This document shows, in pieces, positions 36,322-46,143 of a stretch of DNA of 64,000 nucleotides (its first letter is position 1; every line of letters begins with the position of its first letter). The position numbers and the translations under genes were made by a program. Under the pieces are notes generated by a model that saw only the letters and a program-made list of their open reading frames with translations, searched no databases and was not told the DNA's origin. This DNA comes from Ornithinimicrobium sp. CNJ-824 (GTDB taxonomy: Bacteria > Actinomycetota > Actinomycetes > Actinomycetales > Dermatophilaceae): positions 372,001 through 436,000 of the forward strand of contig NZ_MKKA01000011.1 in NCBI RefSeq assembly GCF_001942405.1, read 5' to 3'.

Positions 36322-36364
36322 ACGCCGGAGGGGCGGTCCCGTCGTGCGGGACCGCCCCTCCGGC
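36322..36364 (-). terminator. Long perfect hairpin after tRNA-Pro
   Basis: A perfect 19-bp inverted repeat (36322-36340 with 36346-36364) around a 5-base loop TCGTG, beginning 14 bases past the tRNA 3' end on the minus strand. It is the likely tRNA terminator. Confidence 0.8.
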
Positions 36365-36378
36365 GTACTGCCTCTCGG

Positions 36379-36452
<74 letters not shown>

Positions 36453-36544
36453 AGGCCCGTGCGGGCGAGGATCACCTTAGCCCATGGCCGGCCCCGCCCA
36501 CGAATCCGTGGCGGCGCCCGGCCGGTGCCTCCCGCCGGCCGGGG

Positions 36545-38095
36545 TCAACGCCGGCCGCGCCGTTCCCGGACCCGCACCGAGATCTCGATCGGGGTGCCCT
36601 CGAAGCCGAACTCCTCGCGGATCCGGCGTTCCAGGAACCGGCGGTAGCCGTGCTCGATGAACCCCGAGGCGAACACCACGAAGGTGGGCGGCCGGGTGCC
36701 GGCCTGGGTGGCGAACAGGATGCGGGGCTGCTTGCCCCCGCGCACGGGGTGCGGGTGGGCCGCGACGACCTCCCCGAGGAAGGCGTTGAGACGCCCGGTG
36801 GGCACCCGGCGGTCCCAGGAGGCCAGCGCCGTCTCCAGCGCCGGCACGAGCCGGGCGACGTTGCGTCCGGTCGAGGCGGACAGGTTGACCCGGGGCGCCC
36901 ACTGGATCTGCACCAGCTCGCGCTCGATCTCCCGTTCCAGGTAGTGGCGGCGTTCCTCGTCGAGCAGGTCCCACTTGTTGTAGCCGATGACCAGGGCCCG
37001 GCCGGAGTCCACCACCTGCTGGACCACGCGGATGTCCTGCTCGGCGATGGGCTCGGAGACGTCGATGAGCACCACGGCCACCTCGGCCTTCTCCAGCGCC
37101 GTCTGGGTGCGCAGGGAGGCGTAGAAGTCGGCGCCGCGGGTCTGGTGCACCCGCCGGCGGATGCCGGCGGTGTCCACGAACCGCCAGACCTTGCCTCCGA
37201 GCTCGACGAGCTCGTCGACGGGGTCCCGGGTGGTGCCGGCGACGGCGTCGACGACGACCCGCTCGCTGCCGGCGAGCCGGTTGAGCAACGAGGACTTGCC
37301 CACGTTGGGCCGGCCCAGGAGGGCCACCCGTCGGGGACCGCCCCGGGCGTAGGCACCGGCGACGGACGTCTTCTCCGGCAGGACGTCAAGCAACGCGTCG
37401 AGCACGTCGCCCGAGCCGCGCCCGTGCAGGGCCGAGACCGGCCACGGCTGCCCCAGGCCCAGGGACCACAGGGCGGCGGCGTCCGCCTCCTGCCGCTGGT
37501 CGTCCACCTTGTTGGCGACGAGGACCACCGGCTTGCCCGACCGCCGCAGCAGCCGGACGACCTGCTCGTCGGTGTCGGTGGCTCCCACGGTGGCGTCCAC
37601 GACGAACAGGACCGCGTCCGCCAGCTCCACGGCGACCTCGGCCTGCTCGGCCACCCGCAGGTGGATCCCGCTCGCGTCGACCTCCCAGCCGCCGGTGTCG
37701 ACCACGGTGAACCGGCGGCCGGACCACTCGGCGTCGTAGGCGACCCGGTCCCGGGTCACGCCCGGGACGTCCTCGACGACCGCCTCGCGACGGCCCAGGA
37801 TCCGGTTGACCAGGCTCGACTTGCCGACGTTGGGCCGACCGACGACCGCCAAGACGGGGCGCACGGCCTCCTCGTCGTCCTCCTCGGAGGGGCCCTCCGA
37901 GTCCACGAGCGAGAGGTCCTCCTCGGAGAGCTCGAAGTCCTCCAGGCCGGCGCGCAGGGCCTCCGCCATCCGGTCGGAGCCGTCGTCCTCCAGGTCGTCC
38001 GCCGCATCGGCGGCCCCCGGATCACGCCCCCCGGTCCACTCGACCTCGACCTCGTCCTCCCCGGCCCCGTGCCCGGCCGGCCCGGGGTAGGTCAT
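36545..38095 (-). CDS. der: GTPase Der (EngA), ribosome assembly
   Basis: Double-GTPase needed for 50S subunit maturation. The 516-residue product has an acidic N-terminal extension of about 75 residues. G domain 1 has [20 protein letters not shown] and NKVDD; G domain 2 has [22 protein letters not shown] and NKWD. A KH-like C-terminal domain follows. The ATG at 38095 overlaps the sufE stop (ATGA); the longer open frame upstream is the shadow of sufE. The acidic extension is usual in actinobacterial Der. Confidence 0.95.
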   Translation of the reverse strand: MTYPGPAGHGAGEDEVEVEWTGGRDPGAADAADDLEDDGSDRMAEALRAGLEDFELSEEDLSLVDSEGPSEEDDEEAVRPVLAVVGRPNVGKSSLVNRILGRREAVVEDVPGVTRDRVAYDAEWSGRRFTVVDTGGWEVDASGIHLRVAEQAEVAVELADAVLFVVDATVGATDTDEQVVRLLRRSGKPVVLVANKVDDQRQEADAAALWSLGLGQPWPVSALHGRGSGDVLDALLDVLPEKTSVAGAYARGGPRRVALLGRPNVGKSSLLNRLAGSERVVVDAVAGTTRDPVDELVELGGKVWRFVDTAGIRRRVHQTRGADFYASLRTQTALEKAEVAVVLIDVSEPIAEQDIRVVQQVVDSGRALVIGYNKWDLLDEERRHYLEREIERELVQIQWAPRVNLSASTGRNVARLVPALETALASWDRRVPTGRLNAFLGEVVAAHPHPVRGGKQPRILFATQAGTRPPTFVVFASGFIEHGYRRFLERRIREEFGFEGTPIEISVRVRERRGRR

Positions 38096-38574
38096 GCCCC
38101 GCCGCCGGCGGTCAGGGCCTCGCTGCGCAGCCGCACCTGACGCTTGATGCGGCCGAGCATCCCCACCATGCCGCGCATGCGCAGCGGGGAGACGGCCTCG
38201 GCCAGACCGAAGCGGTAGGGCGCGTCGTCGGGCACCGCCAGGACCTCCTCGGCAGGCAGACCGTCCAGACCCTCGTGGAGGATCCCGGCGAACCCGCGGG
38301 TGGTCGGCGCCTCGGCCGGCGCGTCGAAGAAGAGCGACACGGTACGGGCCTCGTCGTCGGCGACCTCGACCGCGAGGAAGAGCGGCGACTGGCACTCGTC
38401 GACGCGCTCCATCTGGTCCAGCCGGCCGGCGTAGCGTTCGGGCAGGTCGGGCAGCTCGTGGCTCAGCTCGAGGAGCAGCTGCAGGCGCTCCCGCTCGGTC
38501 ACCGCGTGGAAGTCCTCGGCCAGGTTGGTCATCGCGGCCGGGAGGTCGGCGCGCACGTCGTCGGTGGTGCCCAT
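38092..38574 (-). CDS. sufE: SufE family Fe-S/sulfur acceptor protein
   Basis: A 160-residue SufE-like protein that accepts sulfur from cysteine desulfurase. It has [12 protein letters not shown], the cysteine block [10 protein letters not shown] (predicted persulfide cysteine), [23 protein letters not shown] and the C-terminal [13 protein letters not shown]. It starts one base after the sulfurtransferase stop and overlaps der. The sulfurtransferase-sufE pairing is common in actinobacteria and suggests joint sulfur trafficking. Confidence 0.92.
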   Translation of the reverse strand: MGTTDDVRADLPAAMTNLAEDFHAVTERERLQLLLELSHELPDLPERYAGRLDQMERVDECQSPLFLAVEVADDEARTVSLFFDAPAEAPTTRGFAGILHEGLDGLPAEEVLAVPDDAPYRFGLAEAVSPLRMRGMVGMLGRIKRQVRLRSEALTAGGGA

Positions 38575-38575
38575 C

Positions 38576-39446
38576 TCAGCGCTCCACCGGCACGCCCACG
38601 GCGTTGCCCCACTCGGTCCAGCTGCCGTCGTAGTTGCGGACCTTCTCGAAGCCCAGCAGGTGGGTCAGGACGAACCAGGTGTGGCTGGACCGCTCGCCGA
38701 TCCGGCAGTAGGCGACCGTCTCCTCGGCGGGGTCCAGGCCCTGCTCGGCCAGGTAGATCGCCTCCAGCTCCTCGCGTGCCTTGAAGGTGCCGTCCTCGTT
38801 CGCGGCCCTGGCCCAGGGGACCGACCGGGCCCCGGGGATGTGCCCGCCGCGCATGGCCCCCTCCTGCGGGTAGTCGGGCATGTGCAGCAGCTCGCCGGAG
38901 TACTCCCCCGGGCTGCGCACGTCGACGAGCGGGCCGCCCAGGTGGGCGAGCACGTCCTCCCGGAAGGCCCGCACCTGCGAGTCGTCCCGCTCCACGACCG
39001 GGTAGTCGACCGGCTCCACCTGGGGCACGTCGGTGGTCAGCTCACGCCCCTCGGCGATCCAGGCTGCCCGCCCGCCGTCGAGCAGGCGCACGTCCTCGTG
39101 GCCGAACAGGGTCATCACCCACAGGGCGTAGGCGGCCCACCAGTTGGACTTGTCGCCGTAGATCACCACGGTGGTGTCGCGACCGACGCCGCGCTCGCCC
39201 ATGACCTGGGCGAAGCGCTCGCCGTCGACGTAGTCGCGGGTCAGCGGGTCGTTGAGGTCGGTGTGCCAGTCGAGCTTGAGGGCGCCGGGGACGTGGCCGG
39301 TGTCGTAGAGCAGCACGTCCTCGTCGGACTCGAGCACCACCAGCCCGTCGTCACCGAGGTGCTCGGCCAGCCAGGTGGTCGTCACGAGCCGCTCGGGGTG
39401 GGCGTAGGCGGCCAGCTTCTCGCTGGGGTCGGGGGGGAAGGCTCAT
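38576..39446 (-). CDS. sseA: Thiosulfate/3-mercaptopyruvate sulfurtransferase (SseA-type), start region frame broken
   Basis: A two-domain rhodanese of about 290 residues. The N-terminal domain has [22 protein letters not shown] and [13 protein letters not shown]; the C-terminal domain has [12 protein letters not shown] and the active cysteine in [12 protein letters not shown]. The family N-terminus ([21 protein letters not shown]) begins at the ATG at 39446, but a run of seven G (39431-39437) puts it out of frame with the rest. With six bases in that run the protein is continuous. The alternative is a GTG start at 39385. It precedes sufE by one base. Confidence 0.88.
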
Positions 39447-39466
39447 GTCGGTCTCTCCTCGGGGGT

Positions 39467-40189
39467 TCAGGGGGTATGGGGTGTGCCGGCCGCGGCGTCC
39501 GGGCGGACCTCGCCACGCGCCAGCGCCAGCAGGGCGGCCACGACCTCCTCGAAGGTCAGGGCCGAGGTGTCCACGGTCGCCACGCCGTCGGTGGCCTCCA
39601 GGAAGGCCGACACGGTGGAGTCCTCCCGGTCGCGCCGGAGCACCAGGTCACGGGTGGCGGCCAGGGTGACGGCGTCCGCGGCACCGTGGCGCTCGGTCGC
39701 GCGCCGGGCCAGCCGGGCCTCCTCGGAGGCGGTGAGCAGCACCCGCAGCTCGGCGTCCGGGGCGACGACGGTGGTGAGGTCGCGGCCCTCGGCGACCACG
39801 CCGCCGGTCGTGCTGCGCTGCTCCTCGATGATCCGCCGCTGCCGGCGGCGCAGCTCGGCACGGACGTCCAGGTTGGTGGCCACCGCCGAGACCTGCCCGG
39901 TGATGCGGTCCTCCCGGATCGCGTCGGTGACGTCGACGTCCCCCACGCGCACGTGCGGGGCGTCGGGGTCGGTGGAGATGGTCAGCGGCAGGTCGGCCGC
40001 CGCCCGCGCCACCGCGACGTCGTCGGACAGGTCCACCTGCTGGTCCAGGCACCACCAGGCCAGGGCCCGGTACATGGCCCCGGTGTCCAGGTAGCCCAGC
40101 CCCAGCTCCCGGGCCACGGCGCGGGACACCGAGGACTTGCCGGACCCGCTGGGTCCGTCGACGGCGATCGTCATGGGGGTCTGGGGCAC
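39467..40189 (-). CDS. cmk: Cytidylate kinase
   Basis: Phosphorylates CMP and dCMP. The 240-residue product has the P-loop DGPSGSGKSSVSRAVA, LGLGYLDTGAMYRALAWW, and the acceptor-site block VVAEGRDLTTVVAPDAELRVLLTAS. The GTG at 40189 has TAGGCT six bases upstream on the minus strand; the ATG five codons later is the alternative. It belongs to the rluB-cmk-der neighbourhood, here interrupted by a plus-strand channel-like gene. Confidence 0.93.
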   Translation of the reverse strand: MPQTPMTIAVDGPSGSGKSSVSRAVARELGLGYLDTGAMYRALAWWCLDQQVDLSDDVAVARAAADLPLTISTDPDAPHVRVGDVDVTDAIREDRITGQVSAVATNLDVRAELRRRQRRIIEEQRSTTGGVVAEGRDLTTVVAPDAELRVLLTASEEARLARRATERHGAADAVTLAATRDLVLRRDREDSTVSAFLEATDGVATVDTSALTFEEVVAALLALARGEVRPDAAAGTPHTP

Positions 40190-40256
40190 CCGTCCAGCCT
40201 AACGGCTGCCGGGGTGTCCTCCCCGGTCGCAGGCCGCGGCGCGGGACACTGGACCG

Positions 40257-41267
40257 GTGACGGTGCTGCTCAGCGTGCTCGGCTGGTCCCTCGTCGTCCT
40301 CGTCGTGTGGGACGCGTTCGTGACGATCCTGCGGATCGACGGTCCCGGACCCCTGACCCACGCGTGGTCCCAACCGACATGGCGGGCCCTGCTGGCGGTC
40401 CACCGGCGCCGGCGGATCCACCCGCTCCTCGCGGTGGCGGGTCCGGCGATCACGATCCTGACCATCGTGCTGTGGTTCGCGGGGCTGGTCCTGGGCACCT
40501 GGCTGGTGCTGCGGGCCGCGCCGGGGTCGGTCGTGCTGGCCACGGGACGGGTCCCCGCCGGGCCCCTCGACCTGGCCTACTACGTCCCGGTGGCGCTGAC
40601 CGGGCTGGGCTACGGCGACTACGTGCCGGCCGGTCCCCCGTGGACGTTCGTCACCGGTGCGCTGACCTTCGTGGCCACGACCCTGCTCACCCTGGCCGTC
40701 TCCTACCTCGTCTCCGTCATCTCGGCGGCCCTGCAGCGCCGGACCACGGCGTCCTCGGTCTTCGCCCTGGGCGAGGACCCCGAGACCGTCGCCCGCCGCC
40801 TGGGCGAGGACCCGGGCAGCTGGGCCGGGCCCTACCTGGCCGGGCTGGCCGGGGACGTCTCGCAGGTCGCGGCCCAGCAGCGGGCCTTCCCGGTGCTGCG
40901 CTACTTCCACAGCGCCGACCCGCAACGCTCCCCCGCGCTGGCCACGCTCCTGCTGGCCGACGCCGCGCACCTGCTGCGCAGCCGCCCCGGCGAGGGACTG
41001 CCCGCGGGACTGGCGGCCGTGGTGGACTCGGCGGTGGGCGACCTCGTCGACGTCAAGGCGGTCGGTGCGGCCGCCCTCGACGAGGAGCACGAGGAACGGG
41101 TCCTCGTCGGGGCGGCCCGCCGGCTGGGCATCCCGACGGGGGAAGGAACCCCGTTCCGGACCCGGTGGCGGGAGCATGCGCAGGTGCGGCAGGATCTCGC
41201 CCGCGCGGTCGCCGACGACGGGTGGGACGTCTCGCAGGTCGGACCTCAGAGCCCGGCCGCGCGGTAG
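40257..41267 (+). CDS. Two-pore-helix potassium-channel-like membrane protein
   Basis: A 336-residue protein with membrane segments MTVLLSVLGWSLVVLVVWDAFVTIL, ITILTIVLWFAGLVLGTWLVL and FVTGALTFVATTLLTLAVSYLVSVISA. A re-entrant loop before the last one reads VALTGLGYGDYVPAG, close to the TVGYGD selectivity filter of K+ channels. A soluble C-terminal region of about 180 residues follows, without a clear RCK signature. It is therefore likely an ion-channel-family protein of unknown gating. The GTG at 40257 follows GACACT by six bases. It is divergent from cmk and its last 22 bases overlap the end of rluB. Confidence 0.75.
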   Translation: MTVLLSVLGWSLVVLVVWDAFVTILRIDGPGPLTHAWSQPTWRALLAVHRRRRIHPLLAVAGPAITILTIVLWFAGLVLGTWLVLRAAPGSVVLATGRVPAGPLDLAYYVPVALTGLGYGDYVPAGPPWTFVTGALTFVATTLLTLAVSYLVSVISAALQRRTTASSVFALGEDPETVARRLGEDPGSWAGPYLAGLAGDVSQVAAQQRAFPVLRYFHSADPQRSPALATLLLADAAHLLRSRPGEGLPAGLAAVVDSAVGDLVDVKAVGAAALDEEHEERVLVGAARRLGIPTGEGTPFRTRWREHAQVRQDLARAVADDGWDVSQVGPQSPAAR

Positions 41268-42151
41268 AGCTGGGCGACCTCCTCGGCGGACAGGGCCCGG
41301 TAGCGGCCGGGGCGCAGCTCCGCGAGCCGGACCGGCCCGACCTGCACCCGGGAGAGCATCTCCACCGGGTAGCCGACGGTCTCCATCATCCGCCGGACGA
41401 TGTGCTTGCGGCCCTCGTGCAGCACGATCTCCACGATCGAGTGACCGGGCACGTTGTCGACCAGACGGAAGGAGTCCGCCCGGGCGACGCCGTCGTCGAG
41501 CTCGACCCCCTCCCGCAGCCGGCGGCCGACGTCCTTGGCCACGAGCCCGTGCACCTGGGCCACGTAGGTCTTGGGCACCCCGTAGGCGGGGTGCTGGAGG
41601 CGGTGCGCCAGGTCGCCGTCGTTGGTCAGCAGCAGCAGCCCCTCGGTGTCGACGTCGAGGCGGCCGACGTGGAACAGCCGGGTGGACAGCTGGCCGACGT
41701 AGTCGGCCAGGCAGGGTCGCCCCTCCTCGTCGTGCATCGTGGACACCACGCCGGCCGGCTTGTTGAACGCCAGGTAGACCTTGTCGGTGTCGAGGATGAC
41801 GCGGTCGCCGTCGACGTGCACCACCTGGGTGGCCGGGGAGACCCGCACGCCCAGCTCGGTGACGACCTGCCCGTCGACCGCGACCCGGCCCTGCTCGATG
41901 AGCTTCTCGCACGCCCGTCGGCTGCCGAACCCGGCCGCGGCCAGCAGCTTCTGCAGCCGGACGCCGTCCGGGTCGTGCACGTCGAGGTCCGGCGTGGCCG
42001 CCCGCTGGGGCTGGGGCCGTCGGCCCCGTGGGGGCCGGGACCCGCCCGCCTGCCGGGGGCCGGCGTTGCCGCCGCCACCGCGTCGGGGACCGCCGGGTCC
42101 GCCGCGGCCGCCCTGGCGGCCGCCGCCGCGGCCCCTTCTGTCGTCGTTCAT
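41246..42151 (-). CDS. rluB: 23S rRNA pseudouridine synthase RluB-like
   Basis: A 301-residue RsuA/RluB family enzyme. A Gly/Arg-rich tail of about 55 residues precedes an S4 domain (VRLQKLLAAAGFGSRRACEKLIEQGRVAVDG). The catalytic block is HVGRLDVDTEGLLLLTNDG, with the aspartate that attacks uridine. The ATG at 42151 overlaps the scpB stop. The parA-scpA-scpB-rluB-cmk-der order is highly conserved in actinobacteria. Confidence 0.93.
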   Translation of the reverse strand: MNDDRRGRGGGRQGGRGGPGGPRRGGGGNAGPRQAGGSRPPRGRRPQPQRAATPDLDVHDPDGVRLQKLLAAAGFGSRRACEKLIEQGRVAVDGQVVTELGVRVSPATQVVHVDGDRVILDTDKVYLAFNKPAGVVSTMHDEEGRPCLADYVGQLSTRLFHVGRLDVDTEGLLLLTNDGDLAHRLQHPAYGVPKTYVAQVHGLVAKDVGRRLREGVELDDGVARADSFRLVDNVPGHSIVEIVLHEGRKHIVRRMMETVGYPVEMLSRVQVGPVRLAELRPGRYRALSAEEVAQLYRAAGL

Positions 42152-42768
42152 GCCAGTCCTTCCGCCGCCAGCTCCTCGAGCACCTCTGCCGAGGGCAGGT
42201 AGGGCGCGAGGGCCGGCAGGTCGTCGAGGGAGTCCAGTCCCATCTTCTGCAGGAAAAGGTCGGTCGTGCCGTAGAGCACCGCACCCGCGGTGGGGTCCTG
42301 CCCCACCTCGGTCACCATGCCCCTGGCGAGCAGGGTACGCACCACGCCGTCGACGTTCACGCCGCGGATCGCGCCGATGCGGGCCCGGCTGATCGGTTGC
42401 CGGTAGGCGACCACGGCCAGGGTCTCCAGCGCGGCCTGGGTGAGCCGGGCCTGCTGGCCCCCGAGCAGGAAGCCCTCGACGACCGGGGCGAGGTCGGCCC
42501 GCGTGTAGAGCCGCCACCCTCCCCCGAGGCGGCGCAGGACGAACCCGCGCTCCTGCACCGCATACTCCTGGGCGAGCGTGTCGAGGAGGCCGCCGACCTC
42601 CTCGACCGTGCTCCGCAGGGCGGTGGCCAGCGCCTCCTCGGTCACTGGCTCGTCCAGCACCATGAGGACGGCCTCGAGGGCGGCCCGGGCACCGCCGGGC
42701 ACGGTCGCCACGTCGAGGGCAGGCTCCTCCGGGTCGTCGGCCCGGTCCGGCACGGCCTCCTCGCTCAC
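42148..42768 (-). CDS. scpB: Segregation and condensation protein B
   Basis: A 206-residue winged-helix protein that pairs with ScpA and SMC in chromosome condensation. Blocks VLMVLDEPVTEEALA, RGFVLRRLGGGWRLYTR, LTQAALETLAVVAYRQPISRARI and RGVNVDGVVRTLLARG are typical. The GTG at 42768 overlaps the scpA stop, so the two are coupled. Confidence 0.94.
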   Translation of the reverse strand: MSEEAVPDRADDPEEPALDVATVPGGARAALEAVLMVLDEPVTEEALATALRSTVEEVGGLLDTLAQEYAVQERGFVLRRLGGGWRLYTRADLAPVVEGFLLGGQQARLTQAALETLAVVAYRQPISRARIGAIRGVNVDGVVRTLLARGMVTEVGQDPTAGAVLYGTTDLFLQKMGLDSLDDLPALAPYLPSAEVLEELAAEGLA

Positions 42769-43637
42769 GTCGCCTCCTCGGGGTCGTCGTCCTCGTCGAA
42801 CTCGTCGCTCACCTGGACGGTACCCGCGTCGGGACCGGTCCAGCGCACGACGATCTCGCCGAGGGCCTCCTCCTGGTGCAGGGCGACGACGGTGTCGCGG
42901 AAGAGCTCCAGCAGCGCGAGAAAGCGGGCGACGACCACGAGGGTGGAGTCGGCGTCGGCGACGAGCTCGCGGAAGCTGGCCTGCCCGTGCTCGCGGAGGC
43001 GGGCCACGACGATCGAGGCCTGCTCGCGGACGGAGACCTGCGGCGCGTGCAGGTGGCCCACCCCCACCGCGGGCGGTGGCCGGGGGATCATCGCCCGTGC
43101 GGCGATCATCGCCAGCTGCTCGGGGCCGACGGAGAGGACGACCTCGGGCAGCAGGGTGGCGAAGCGGTCCTCGAGGCCGACGTCGCGGGGGTAGATGCGT
43201 CCCGCGCCGGCCATCCGCAGCCGCAGCTCGTCGGCCACCTGCTTGAAGGCGCGGTACTGCAGCAGCCGGGCGAAGAGCAGGTCCCGGGCCTCGATCAGCG
43301 CCAGGTCCTCCTCGTCGTCCTCGCGGGCCCCGGGCAGCAGCCGGGCGGCCTTGAGGTCCAGGAGCGTCGCGGCGATGACGACGAACTCGCTGGCCTGGGA
43401 CAGGTCCCAGTCCTCCTGGGCCTCCCGGGCCGCGCGCAGGTGCGCCACGAACTCGTCGGTCACCGACGCCAGGGCGATCTCGGTGACGTCGAGCCGATGC
43501 TTGGCGATCAGGCCCAGGAGCAGCTCGAACGGCCCGGAGAAGACGTCGAGGTGCACCTCGAAGCTGCCCCGTGAGCCGGTGAGCACCCCGCCGGGGGTGG
43601 CCTCGGGCGGTGCCGCGGGCGCCCGCTCCACGGCCAT
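42765..43637 (-). CDS. scpA: Segregation and condensation protein A
   Basis: A 290-residue kleisin. The N-terminal block FEVHLDVFSGPFELLLGLIAKHRLDVTEIAL and EFVVIAATLLDLKAARLLPG bind SMC and ScpB, and a winged-helix C-terminus (FRELVADADSTLVVVARFLALLELFRD) follows. The ATG at 43637 lies six bases after the parA stop; the much longer open frame upstream is only the shadow of parA. The tail is acidic. Confidence 0.94.
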   Translation of the reverse strand: MAVERAPAAPPEATPGGVLTGSRGSFEVHLDVFSGPFELLLGLIAKHRLDVTEIALASVTDEFVAHLRAAREAQEDWDLSQASEFVVIAATLLDLKAARLLPGAREDDEEDLALIEARDLLFARLLQYRAFKQVADELRLRMAGAGRIYPRDVGLEDRFATLLPEVVLSVGPEQLAMIAARAMIPRPPPAVGVGHLHAPQVSVREQASIVVARLREHGQASFRELVADADSTLVVVARFLALLELFRDTVVALHQEEALGEIVVRWTGPDAGTVQVSDEFDEDDDPEEAT

Positions 43638-43642
43638 CGGGC

Positions 43643-44545
43643 TCAGGGGGCGCCGCCGCGGGCCACGAGCTCGCGCGCCAGCTGCCGGTAGGCCTCGGCA
43701 CCGGAGTGGGTGCTGGCGTAGGAGGTGATCGGCTCGGCGGCCAGGGTGGCGTCGGGGAACTTGACGGTGCGGCTGATCACGGTGTGGAAGACGGTGTCCT
43801 GGAAGTGGTCGACGACGCTGCGGACCACCTCGCGCGAGTGCAGCGTGCGCCCGTCGTACATGGTCGCCAGGATGCCGTCGACCTGCAGGCGCGGGTTGAG
43901 CCGGTCGGTGATCTTCTCGATCGTCTCGATGAGCAGGGCCACGCCGCGCATGGCGAAGAACTCGCACTCCAGCGGGATGATCACGCCGTGCGCCGCCGTG
44001 AGGGCGTTCACGGTCAGCAGGCCCAGCGAGGGCTGGCAGTCGATGAGGATGACGTCGTAGTCGTCGACCACGGGCCGCAGCACCCGGGCCAGGATCTGCT
44101 CGCGGGCCACCTCGCCGACCAGCTTGACCTCGGCGGCCGACAGGTCGATGTTGGCGGGCAGCAGGTCGACGTCCTGGACGGTGGTGGGCTGGATGACCTC
44201 GCGCACGTCGTGCCCCCGCTCGACGAGCAGGTTGTAGACGGTCACGTCCAGGTCGTGGGTGCGCACCCCGAGGCCGACCGACAGCGCTCCCTGGGGGTCG
44301 AAGTCGACCATGAGCACCCGCCGGCCGTACTCGGCGAGCGCCGCCCCCAGGTTGATCGTCGTGGTCGTCTTGCCGACGCCGCCCTTCTGGTTGCACATGG
44401 CGATGATGCGGGCCGGGCCGTGCCCGGCCAGCGGCGGCGGCACGGGGAAGTCGGGCAGCGGGCGACCGGTGGGGCCGTCCTGTCCCACGCCGGTCGTCTC
44501 GGTCCCGGGCAGGCGGTCGTAGGTGGCGTGTGCCTCGCGGTTCAC
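43643..44545 (-). CDS. parA: ParA-family ATPase (Soj-like)
   Basis: A 300-residue chromosome-partition-type ATPase: the deviant Walker A CNQKGGVGKTTTTINL, VLMVDFDPQGALSVGLG (Walker A-prime) and VILIDCQPSLGLL (Walker B). It is the second, orphan ParA that sits upstream of scpAB in actinobacteria, not the one next to parB at the origin. TAGGGT (reverse complement at 44600-44605) is its likely minus-10 box. Confidence 0.93.
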   Translation of the reverse strand: MNREAHATYDRLPGTETTGVGQDGPTGRPLPDFPVPPPLAGHGPARIIAMCNQKGGVGKTTTTINLGAALAEYGRRVLMVDFDPQGALSVGLGVRTHDLDVTVYNLLVERGHDVREVIQPTTVQDVDLLPANIDLSAAEVKLVGEVAREQILARVLRPVVDDYDVILIDCQPSLGLLTVNALTAAHGVIIPLECEFFAMRGVALLIETIEKITDRLNPRLQVDGILATMYDGRTLHSREVVRSVVDHFQDTVFHTVISRTVKFPDATLAAEPITSYASTHSGAEAYRQLARELVARGGAP

Positions 44546-44659
44546 GTGTGTGGTCTCCAGCCTCGCTCGCGTCGGGTCGGCTCGCGCCGATCATCCCCGA
44601 CCCTAACGGAGCCGGCGACCCGGGGCGGCGGTCGGTGAACCTCGACCTGAGGTCGAGAG

Positions 44660-45625
44660 TTACCCTTCCTGCCGTGCGGCGGAGCGTGCCCGGGGGTGGG
44701 CCTGCGCGTAGACCTCCCGCAGCCGCTGGGTGGAGACGTGCGTGTAGATCTGGGTGGTGGTCACCGACGCGTGCCCGAGGAGCTCCTGGACCACCCGGAC
44801 GTCGGCCCCCCCGTCGAGCAGGTGGGTGGCGAAGGAGTGCCGCAGGGTGTGGGGGCTCACCGTGGATGCCAGGCCCGACCGTTCGGCGGCGGTCTTGATA
44901 GCGGTCCAGGCGGACTGGCGCGACAGCCGGCCGCCCCGCGCGTTGACGAACACCGCCGGGGTGCCCCGCCCCGTCCGCACCAGCTCGGGGCGGCCCCGGA
45001 CGAGCCAGGCGTCCAGCGACGCCCGGGCGTAGCGGCCCATGGGGACGATCCGTTCCTTGCGGCCCTTGCCGAAGAGCCGCACGACGCCCCCGGTGCCGTC
45101 CTCGGCCCGGCCCAGCTCCAGGTCGTCCAGGTCGAGGGCGACCGTCTCCCCGACCCGGGCCCCGCAGCCGTAGAGGACCTCGAGCAGGGCACGGTCGCGC
45201 AGCGCCGCCGGGGTGTCCCCGACGGAGGCGGCCTGCAGCAGCCGGTGGACCTCGTCCACCGACAGCGCCGACGGCAGCCGGCGCGGCGGGGTCGGGGGCG
45301 AGACCTCCCGGGCCGGGTCGTCCGGGGTCTCCCCCTCCAGCGCCAGGAAGGTGTGCAGCCCACGGACGGCGACGACGGCGCGGGCGGCCGACGTCGCAGC
45401 CAGCGGCGGGTGGTCGGCGTCGCCGGCCCGCAGGTGGGCCAGGAACTCGCTGACATGCTCCTCGCGCACCTGCTCGGCCGAGGTGATCCCTCGTGCGGCG
45501 AGGAAGTCGAGGTAGCGGACCACGTCCCGCCGGTAGGCCCGCAGGGTGTGCTCCGAGCGACCCCGCTCGACCCGTAGGTGGTCCAGCCAGCCGTCGGCCG
45601 CCAGGCGCAGGCCCGTCCCGCTCAC
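44660..45625 (-). CDS. xerD: Tyrosine recombinase XerD
   Basis: A 321-residue site-specific recombinase: N-terminal SAM-like domain ([30 protein letters not shown]), then the catalytic residues R in [10 protein letters not shown] in [11 protein letters not shown], HxxR in [13 protein letters not shown] in [16 protein letters not shown] and the final tyrosine nucleophile there. Gene position upstream of parA-scpAB is that of actinobacterial xerD. It should act with XerC on the dif-like site at 13819. The GTG overlaps the arfB stop by four bases. Confidence 0.93.
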   Translation of the reverse strand: MSGTGLRLAADGWLDHLRVERGRSEHTLRAYRRDVVRYLDFLAARGITSAEQVREEHVSEFLAHLRAGDADHPPLAATSAARAVVAVRGLHTFLALEGETPDDPAREVSPPTPPRRLPSALSVDEVHRLLQAASVGDTPAALRDRALLEVLYGCGARVGETVALDLDDLELGRAEDGTGGVVRLFGKGRKERIVPMGRYARASLDAWLVRGRPELVRTGRGTPAVFVNARGGRLSRQSAWTAIKTAAERSGLASTVSPHTLRHSFATHLLDGGADVRVVQELLGHASVTTTQIYTHVSTQRLREVYAQAHPRARSAARQEG

Positions 45626-46076
45626 GTCTGGTCCCCGGATCCGGGCCGGCGGCGCGTCCGCTTGAGGCGGGCGCGCTGCTCCTTGCCCCGCAGCCGTCGC
45701 TCCACCGAGCCCCGGGTCGGCCGCGTCGGCCGCCGGCGCCGGGCCGGCGGCGCGGTGGCCTCCCGCAGCACCTGGGCGAGCCGGCGGCGGGCGGCGCGCC
45801 GGTTGTCCAGCTGCCGCCGGTGCTCGGCGGCGACGACCGTCAGCACCCCGTCGACGAGGCGGGGCCCCAGCGGTCCGTGGCCCGGGCGCGCAGGTCGGGG
45901 GGAAGGCTGGTCGTGCCGGCCACGTCGAGGCTCAGCTCCACCCGGGAGTCGGCGGTGTTGACCCCCTGCCCGCCCGGCCCGGAGGAGCGGGAGAACCGTT
46001 CGAGGAGCTCGGCCGCCGGCACGACGACCCGGGCGGAGACGACCAGGTCCTCGGTCACGTCCGGGCGGGGGCTCAT
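45622..46076 (-). CDS. arfB: Alternative ribosome-rescue factor ArfB (YaeJ-like), frame broken
   Basis: Peptidyl-tRNA hydrolase that frees stalled ribosomes. The GGQ motif is in [19 protein letters not shown]. After a break near 45870 the conserved continuation [27 protein letters not shown] and the basic tail [19 protein letters not shown] lie in another frame. One extra G gives about 151 residues, close to the normal ArfB length. The ATG at 46076 follows CACAGT by six bases. It is coupled to xerD. Confidence 0.85.
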
Positions 46077-46143
46077 CCGGTCACTGTGCCACGCCGGTCC
46101 GTCGGTGCGGCCCGTCGGCCGCGGGCGGGGCGACACTGGGCGC

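Noticed and set aside
38525..42202. A 1225-codon plus-strand open frame
   Set aside because: It is the antisense shadow of the sulfurtransferase, cmk and rluB genes plus a wrong frame of the channel gene; no conserved motif is present.
42765..44594. ScpA fused to a long N-terminal domain
   Set aside because: The extra N-terminus is the out-of-frame reading of parA; scpA starts at 43637, where the family N-terminus begins.
44660..45625. Prophage or integrative element integrase
   Set aside because: The tyrosine recombinase has the XerD position upstream of parA-scpAB and no phage or transfer genes are nearby; the tRNA-Pro gene is intact with no direct-repeat attachment site seen.
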